Source: Paulinella micropora (Eukaryota > Cercozoa > Imbricatea > Euglyphida). Taken from it: a DNA stretch of 31,449 nucleotides. Location of the stretch: positions 776,236 through 807,684 of the forward strand of contig BJOX01000151.1 of assembly GCA_009731375.1 (NCBI GenBank), given 5' to 3'. Position 1 is the stretch's first letter. Each line of letters opens with the position of its first letter. The position numbers and the translations under genes are program-made. The notes beneath the pieces are model-generated. The model did not search any database. It saw only the letters and a program-made list of their open reading frames with translations, and had not been told where the DNA came from. This document shows positions 27,275-31,449 of the stretch, piece after piece.

Positions 27275-27384
27275 ACTTGTTGCGTCAAAAACACCTTACT
27301 GCGAAATATTTGGTTGCGTCAAAACTTCGCTTTTTTGGCGCAGTGACGCATGGTGATATTCGCGGAAATAGAATTTCTAGAATT
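27275..27384. promoter_or_regulatory. Iteron-like control region, right-arm copy
   Basis: This is the mirror of 26524-26633 with the same GTTGCGTCAA repeats. Confidence 0.6.
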
Positions 27385-27429
27385 TCCTTTTTTCCAAAAA
27401 TTGGTGGCATCGGCTCAGCCATAACGATA

Positions 27430-27852
27430 TTATTTTGCTGGCATAATTACATTGATGGGCTTTCTGTTTTCGTTAAAATAACTAGTCCATCTATCTACAT
27501 TCTTGTCTGCTTTTTCTCCATATTTTTTCTCGTATTCAAGTTTGAGGTTCTTTCGTTGCTCATTGTATTTCTTCAGATATTTATCCATGTATTCCTTTTT
27601 CTTCAATTTCCGTTCTTCAGAGATTGGCTTTTTATTCGCATTCTTTTTCTTTTCGTAATATGTCTTATTGTATTCCTTTATCTTGTGCTTATTTTCCTGA
27701 CGTTGTTGCTTCTTTCTTTGTGTTATTTTTTCTTTATTTGTCTCATAATATTCCCTTTGGTATTTTTGTATCTTTAAGAATGCAAAACTATCTCCGTATT
27801 TTTGCGAGATATACCTTTGTCGGTTTGCGTATTGTTCGGATGCGGTTGGCAT
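27430..27852 (-). CDS. Lys-rich repeat protein (140 aa), right-arm copy
   Basis: This is the mirror of 26056-26478, with Met in place of Thr in KKEYMDKYLKKY. Otherwise the two proteins are identical as read. Confidence 0.65.
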   Translation of the reverse strand: MPTASEQYANRQRYISQKYGDSFAFLKIQKYQREYYETNKEKITQRKKQQRQENKHKIKEYNKTYYEKKKNANKKPISEERKLKKKEYMDKYLKKYNEQRKNLKLEYEKKYGEKADKNVDRWTSYFNENRKPINVIMPAK

Positions 27853-28374
27853 TATTACTGTATAGTAATAATGACCCTTAACCTTAAATGAAATATTGAC
27901 CCTTATGTTTTTTATTATAGCACACAACAAGGGAATATTACAGCAAGCGAGAGGATGAATATAAGAGCAGGGCGGGTGAAATATCTTCTCCTATTGGTGG
28001 CCGACCCCATGGTCGGCCGTGTCCTACTTGACCCTTACAGGGTCGGCCACTTTTTCCTTGTTAAATTTTAATATTTATTGTGTAATTCTTCTTCCTATTT
28101 CACCTGCCCGACCTGTCCGACCTTTTATTAAGATGGAGTAAATTTTCCGAGAGGGGGGTATCCCCTCCTATACACCTAAAAAAGTTTCACCCGCGGGGGG
28201 TCGGACTCGGCCACCTCGGCCACGATTAATACTAAGACGAATCGTCGCACTTAGCCTGCTTAATAGCACTCTCAAGTGTCTGAGTCGCCAAACGGCGATT
28301 TTTGCGTTTCTAGCGCGAGTGGATTTTCTATTTAAAATAGTTAAAATAATATAATTATATATATAAGAGACATA
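27853..28374. other. GC-rich hairpin cluster (candidate origin), right-arm copy
   Basis: This is the mirror of 25534-26055. Near 28000-28020 it carries the perfect GGCCGACC/GGTCGGCC stem. It separates divergent genes at 27852 and 28375, which fits an origin or bidirectional promoter. Confidence 0.55.
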
Positions 28375-28602
28375 ATGCCAAGGACACCTCAATTCACCAA
28401 GGAAGAAATCGTTCAACGGAGAAGGGAAAGGGCGAAAGCATTTTTGAAGGCTCATCCTGATAAGAATAGGGAAAATGCGAAGGCATACTATTATAAGAAT
28501 CAAGAGAGAATAAAATTATTGCGGAAGGAGAAATACGAAAAGCAAAAAGCCGAATTGCTTGAATTAAGGGCGTTTCGCAATAGTATGTTAAACAATATAT
28601 AA
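28375..28602 (+). CDS. Lys-rich 75-aa protein (YYKNQERI type)
   Basis: This is a small basic helical protein (MPRTPQFTKEEIVQRRRERAK, AYYYKNQERIKLLRKEKYEK). It shares its AxAYYxxNxxxI pattern with the PLV protein at 2743-2952, supporting a shared family. ATATATATAAGAGACATA stands directly before the ATG. It lies 41 bp before the next gene in the same direction. The function is unknown. Confidence 0.7.
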   Translation: MPRTPQFTKEEIVQRRRERAKAFLKAHPDKNRENAKAYYYKNQERIKLLRKEKYEKQKAELLELRAFRNSMLNNI

Positions 28603-28643
28603 TTTATTTTATATATATAAATATATACACTATTATATAAACC

Positions 28644-29087
28644 ATGGACACCTCTCACCGCCGATCATATTGGACGTACGAAGACTTACAACTCCATTTG
28701 GATTACGTGAATGGAAGTTATTTTCTAAATCTAGTCAATGCCGTTTCATTTCTATCACCCGATGGAAAGTATAGAAAAAGGAGAAGAACAATATTGTTGT
28801 TGCTCGCACGAGATTACAAAGAATTACATTGTAAAAAATGTAAAAAAAACGGGAGCGAAATGGTGCTAGGCTCTGAATGTATCAAGCGGTTTAAGAACGA
28901 TAAAATGAACGAAGATCTGTCATTGCTCATCCGCACTCTTGACAATCCAAACATTAAATTTTGTTGTTATTGTGATAGCAATAGGGCAATACGAGCAAGA
29001 ATGGTAAAATGTCGTGCCATTTTTCTTACGATAACGGCTTGGTGTTTAAAAACTGCGAAACACAAAAAGAGTTTTGGAAGTATGTAG
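28644..29087 (+). CDS. Zn-binding small protein, possibly fused to the primase
   Basis: The frame is open for 147 codons. Its convincing part (to about residue 115) has CKKCKKNGSEMVLGSECIKRF, a C-x2-C...GS-x-C arrangement, and later CCYC, together a likely zinc-binding module. Past ~28985 the primase frame opens in another register, and the tail of this frame overlaps it. Either this is a separate gene, or it is the N-terminus of the primase separated by a one-base shift; the DxD/E motif of an AEP primase is not found in it. The start follows TATTATATAAACC. Confidence 0.55.
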   Translation: MDTSHRRSYWTYEDLQLHLDYVNGSYFLNLVNAVSFLSPDGKYRKRRRTILLLLARDYKELHCKKCKKNGSEMVLGSECIKRFKNDKMNEDLSLLIRTLDNPNIKFCCYCDSNRAIRARMVKCRAIFLTITAWCLKTAKHKKSFGSM

Positions 29088-31104
29088 AAGTGGTGATTGA
29101 AAAAGATTATCCCGACCTCTGCTTCACGTTTGAACGAGCCGACAAGAATATTGAGTTGCGAACCATACTTGACATTTCAGTCTATAACAAAAACAGGGCT
29201 TTCGCACTATCTACTCTCATAAAGAACATAGCGACCGCGTTTTGCTTCCGTATTCATACACCCCAAAAACCAACACGCTGAAACTGCTTCAAGATGTAGA
29301 AATTGACGATTATCTGATTATGCGCCCCGATGACAATACATTTTACGAAGTCAAAATTCCCGAATATACAACTCTGAAGCGATATCAACATATTACATTG
29401 GACGAAATACGCGATATTATACTCCGCAAAATACCAAATGTAGAAATTGTTGAAATAAAGCAGAGAATGTTTGTTTTAAAAACCATAGGGACACGAGTAT
29501 GTATCATAAACGGAGAAGAAAATAAAAGCGACAATTGCTATGTAGTATGGAGACGAGACGGGTTGTATTTCTACTGCCACGATAGCACTTGCGAGGGTAA
29601 AGGCATGAAAATTCACGAATTATCGCCCCCTATCGTCCGTAATATCAACACGATTGATGACCTGCGCCGACTCGCCAGCGAATTTAATAGTATAGAAAAA
29701 TTCAAAGAATTGCTAGATACTGCTTTGACGTGGATGAATGAATCATACACTTTTGCTAACTTAGCAAAGCCGACTATAATTGAAGAATATGTTGATTCAA
29801 AAGGCAAGAAGGTATTTCGCTATAAGACTGAATCAGCAATAGAATCATTCTTCAAAAACAAAAGAGTAAAAACCAACTTATCAAAGGAGGACTGGATAGC
29901 GCTAGGTAAAAACCCCGCCAAATTGAATGTTGTTGATTTGTATAAAATATGGACTACACACCCGAGAAGGCGAGAAGTAAATGACGTAATCTTTGACCCC
30001 AAGACATACTTTGACAACGAGAAACAAGGGTTTTACAACTTGTTTAAGGGCTTTGAAATCCCAGTGGACACATTAGGAGACGTGAAATCCTTCACGGCGG
30101 AAGAAGAAAAAAATGAAGCATTCTTTCAACATATCCTAAACAGATGGTGTGGGGGAAGGCAAGACATATACAAAAAGGTGCTTGATATGTTTGCGAGCAT
30201 TTACCAAAAGCCGTGGCAAAAACTACACTTATCATTAGTTTTGACAAGCACTGAACGAGCAGGTAAGGGTATTATTCTTGAAATATTCAAAGACGTAATA
30301 GGTGCCGATTATTACTTCCAGCCGTCCGACGTTAGAGAAATATTAGGAGATTTTAATGCGCAACTCGCAAAAGCAATCGTAGTATTTATGGACGAAATGG
30401 TATGGGGTGGTGATAAAGAACGAGCGGGAACAATTAAGAAACTCGTATCAGAAAACATGCTCACTCTTAAACAGAAATATTTACCAAATCTAACATTAGA
30501 AAATATGTTATTTCTAGTCCTTGCTTCAAACGAGGAATGGGTAGTGCCAGCGGGAACCACTGAGCAACGATGGTTTGTCCTTGAAGTTTCTGACGAACTG
30601 GCACGCATGAAATCAGACGAAAAGAGAAAAGTGATTGCGGATATTAGGTCTATTGACAGGCAACGACTGGCAAAGTTTCTCCTTGAACGAGACCTCAGCG
30701 AGTTTAACGACCGCGAAACAATCATTACGAAGGGGCTACGAGAACAAAAAATAAAATCCCTTTCAAAGTTGAGAAAGTGGTGGTTGGATTGCTTGAACTT
30801 GGGATATATCACAAACCAATTTTCAGGAATTCGTTTTGGTGAAGAAGTTTCAAAAGAAGCATTGTATGATGTGTATAAAGCAAATGCGAATGACCCGCAC
30901 ACTTCGCGAGTCAGTTTCTGGACTAGTCTTAGAAAACTGATGCCAAATGTGGTAGAAAAGAAGAAAACAACAGAAGCAGGTGTGAGAATTAAATACGTGG
31001 ATTTGCCAACCTTAGAAGAATGTAAAAATCAATGGAAGGTTATTTATGGTGATAATGAATGGGTTTTTGATGATGATGACGATGACGACGACGACGATGA
31101 ATAA
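28985..31104 (+). CDS. Primase-helicase: UL52-like primase remnant plus SF3 (D5/DUF5906) helicase, frameshifted
   Basis: The helicase part is intact. Counting from the Met at 29242, Walker A is ERAGKGIIL (K342), Walker B VVFMDEMVW (D384/E385) and sensor-type motif C LASNEEW (N430). The KYLPN and PAGTTEQRWFVL signatures of DUF5906 are also present. Upstream lies a primase C-terminal segment with CII...SDNCYVV and FYCHDSTCEGK, like the zinc region of herpes UL52-type primases. Further upstream, in a different frame, are the archaeo-eukaryotic primase motifs S-x-H (MSCHF) and LDISVYNKNRAF. The shift is near 29200. The acidic DxD/E motif was not found, so the primase may be defective. The C-terminus is an unusual Asp run. 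It would unwind and prime viral DNA. Confidence 0.85.
31064..31101 (+). repeat. (GAY)n run encoding C-terminal poly-Asp
   Basis: The last residues of the helicase are about eleven Asp, then Glu, encoded by mixed GAT/GAC codons. The codon mixture makes a recent microsatellite expansion less likely, and selection for an acidic tail more likely. Confidence 0.8.
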
Positions 31105-31146
31105 ACAATATAAAAAAACGGATTTTTTTTTGTGCTTATATATAAC

Positions 31147-31284
31147 ATGCCATCAACCAAAGGAGATTATCTGAGCCAAATAGAAAAATGGACTCATTTA
31201 AGTAGCGACATAAAACTAAACATTCGACAATCTTGGGGTATCCCTTTTTCCGAAATTTTCCATGAAGTATATGGACTTTTTTGA
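31147..31284 (+). CDS. 45-aa protein with DYLxxIEKW module
   Basis: MPSTKGDYLSQIEKW, then helical residues and a TGA stop. The N-terminal module matches the start of the PLV gene at 6369 (QDYLNEIEKW), including the following IK. There it is attached to an FGKYKG domain, here it stands alone or truncated. TTATATATAAC directly precedes the ATG. A short helical adaptor or DNA-binding role is only a guess. Confidence 0.5.
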   Translation: MPSTKGDYLSQIEKWTHLSSDIKLNIRQSWGIPFSEIFHEVYGLF

Positions 31285-31449
31285 AAACGTGTGGAAATGA
31301 AAGGAAATCAATTCACTGATTGCAGAACATATAAAAATAATATTAAAACATGTTTTTATTAATTGTAATACACTTTAACTTCATCTTCAGAGGTGGGCAG
31401 GAACCGGTCCGACACGGTAATCTTTCTCCTTTTTCATAGTCCCGGCTAC
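31285..31449. other. 3' edge; possible end of a minus-strand gene
   Basis: On the minus strand a frame open from 31433 to a TAA at 31359-31361 encodes KITVSDRFLPTSEDEVKVYY. This looks more coding-like than the alternatives but meets a TGA at 31434-31436. It could be the C-terminus of a convergent gene running in from beyond the window, possibly frameshifted. No product is assigned. Confidence 0.25.

Larger units (their letters stand above)
26976..29815. repeat. Giant palindrome, right arm
   Basis: This is the reverse complement of 24093-26932. Beyond 29815 the right side continues into the rest of the helicase gene, while the left side ends at an N gap, so the palindrome may be longer than shown. 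Confidence 0.9.

Noticed and set aside
29613-30902. Minus-strand frames of 64-196 codons
   Set aside because: They are antisense to the helicase gene, whose Walker A, Walker B and motif C are clear.

Overview
The window is an A+T-rich eukaryotic scaffold carrying endogenous viral DNA. Host-like sequence is limited to the first ~1.65 kb, which is mostly (GA)n, (CTT)n and (AT)n microsatellite and has no recognisable gene. The host species cannot be named from this sequence. The viral genes use the standard code, since TAA, TAG and TGA all end good frames. Their content fits a Polinton-like virus (PLV, Preplasmiviricota-type), a group best known from protists and algae.

Element 1 (1873-23853, ~22 kb) is an almost complete integrated PLV. 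It begins with AG and ends with CT, has ~284-bp terminal inverted repeats and is flanked by a 6-bp target duplication (TACTTT), all Polinton hallmarks. From left to right it encodes small DNA-binding-like proteins, a protein-primed family B DNA polymerase, two small FGKYKG-domain proteins and a lectin-like surface protein. These are followed by the double-jelly-roll major capsid protein, penton protein, adenain-type protease, a basic virion peptide and the packaging ATPase. After them come a small possible structural protein, a Cys-rich secreted-type protein, a two-TM membrane protein, a very long fibre with a C-terminal S74 self-cleaving chaperone, a charged protein, a DUF5754-like protein, a retroviral-type integrase and, near the right end, a gene with an apparent 51-nt spliceosomal intron. 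The capsid module is on the minus strand; replication and integration genes are on the plus strand.

Element 2 (24053-31449) is a second viral replicon fragment laid out as a giant palindrome. Arms 24093-26932 and 26976-29815 are inverted copies (paired coordinates sum to 53908) with no net indel and one substitution noticed. The arms carry a primase-helicase (UL52-like primase remnant plus D5/DUF5906 SF3 helicase), a Zn-binding protein, small Lys-rich proteins and a GC-rich hairpin cluster that is a candidate origin. The centre is a 413-bp foldback whose tip can form two mini-hairpins, resembling the T-shaped telomere of a linear viral genome. Element 1 is inserted in the tip of a second copy of this same foldback (1655-1872 plus 23854-24052), so the intact copy at 26748-27160 serves as the empty site.

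Many genes are broken by single-base frameshifts, several at homopolymers, while their frames otherwise stay clean. Four N-gaps are present; two are flanked by exact repeats of the adjoining sequence (914 bp and 18 bp), which is the signature of contigs joined without merging their overlap. Assembly error and genuine decay both need to be considered before biology is read into these breaks.

The least expected observations are a family of nine intergenic hairpins with divergent but mutually complementary arms and a shared GATRTTT...AAAYATC frame, the insertion into a telomere-like palindrome tip, the intron, and control sequences and gene modules shared between the two elements.
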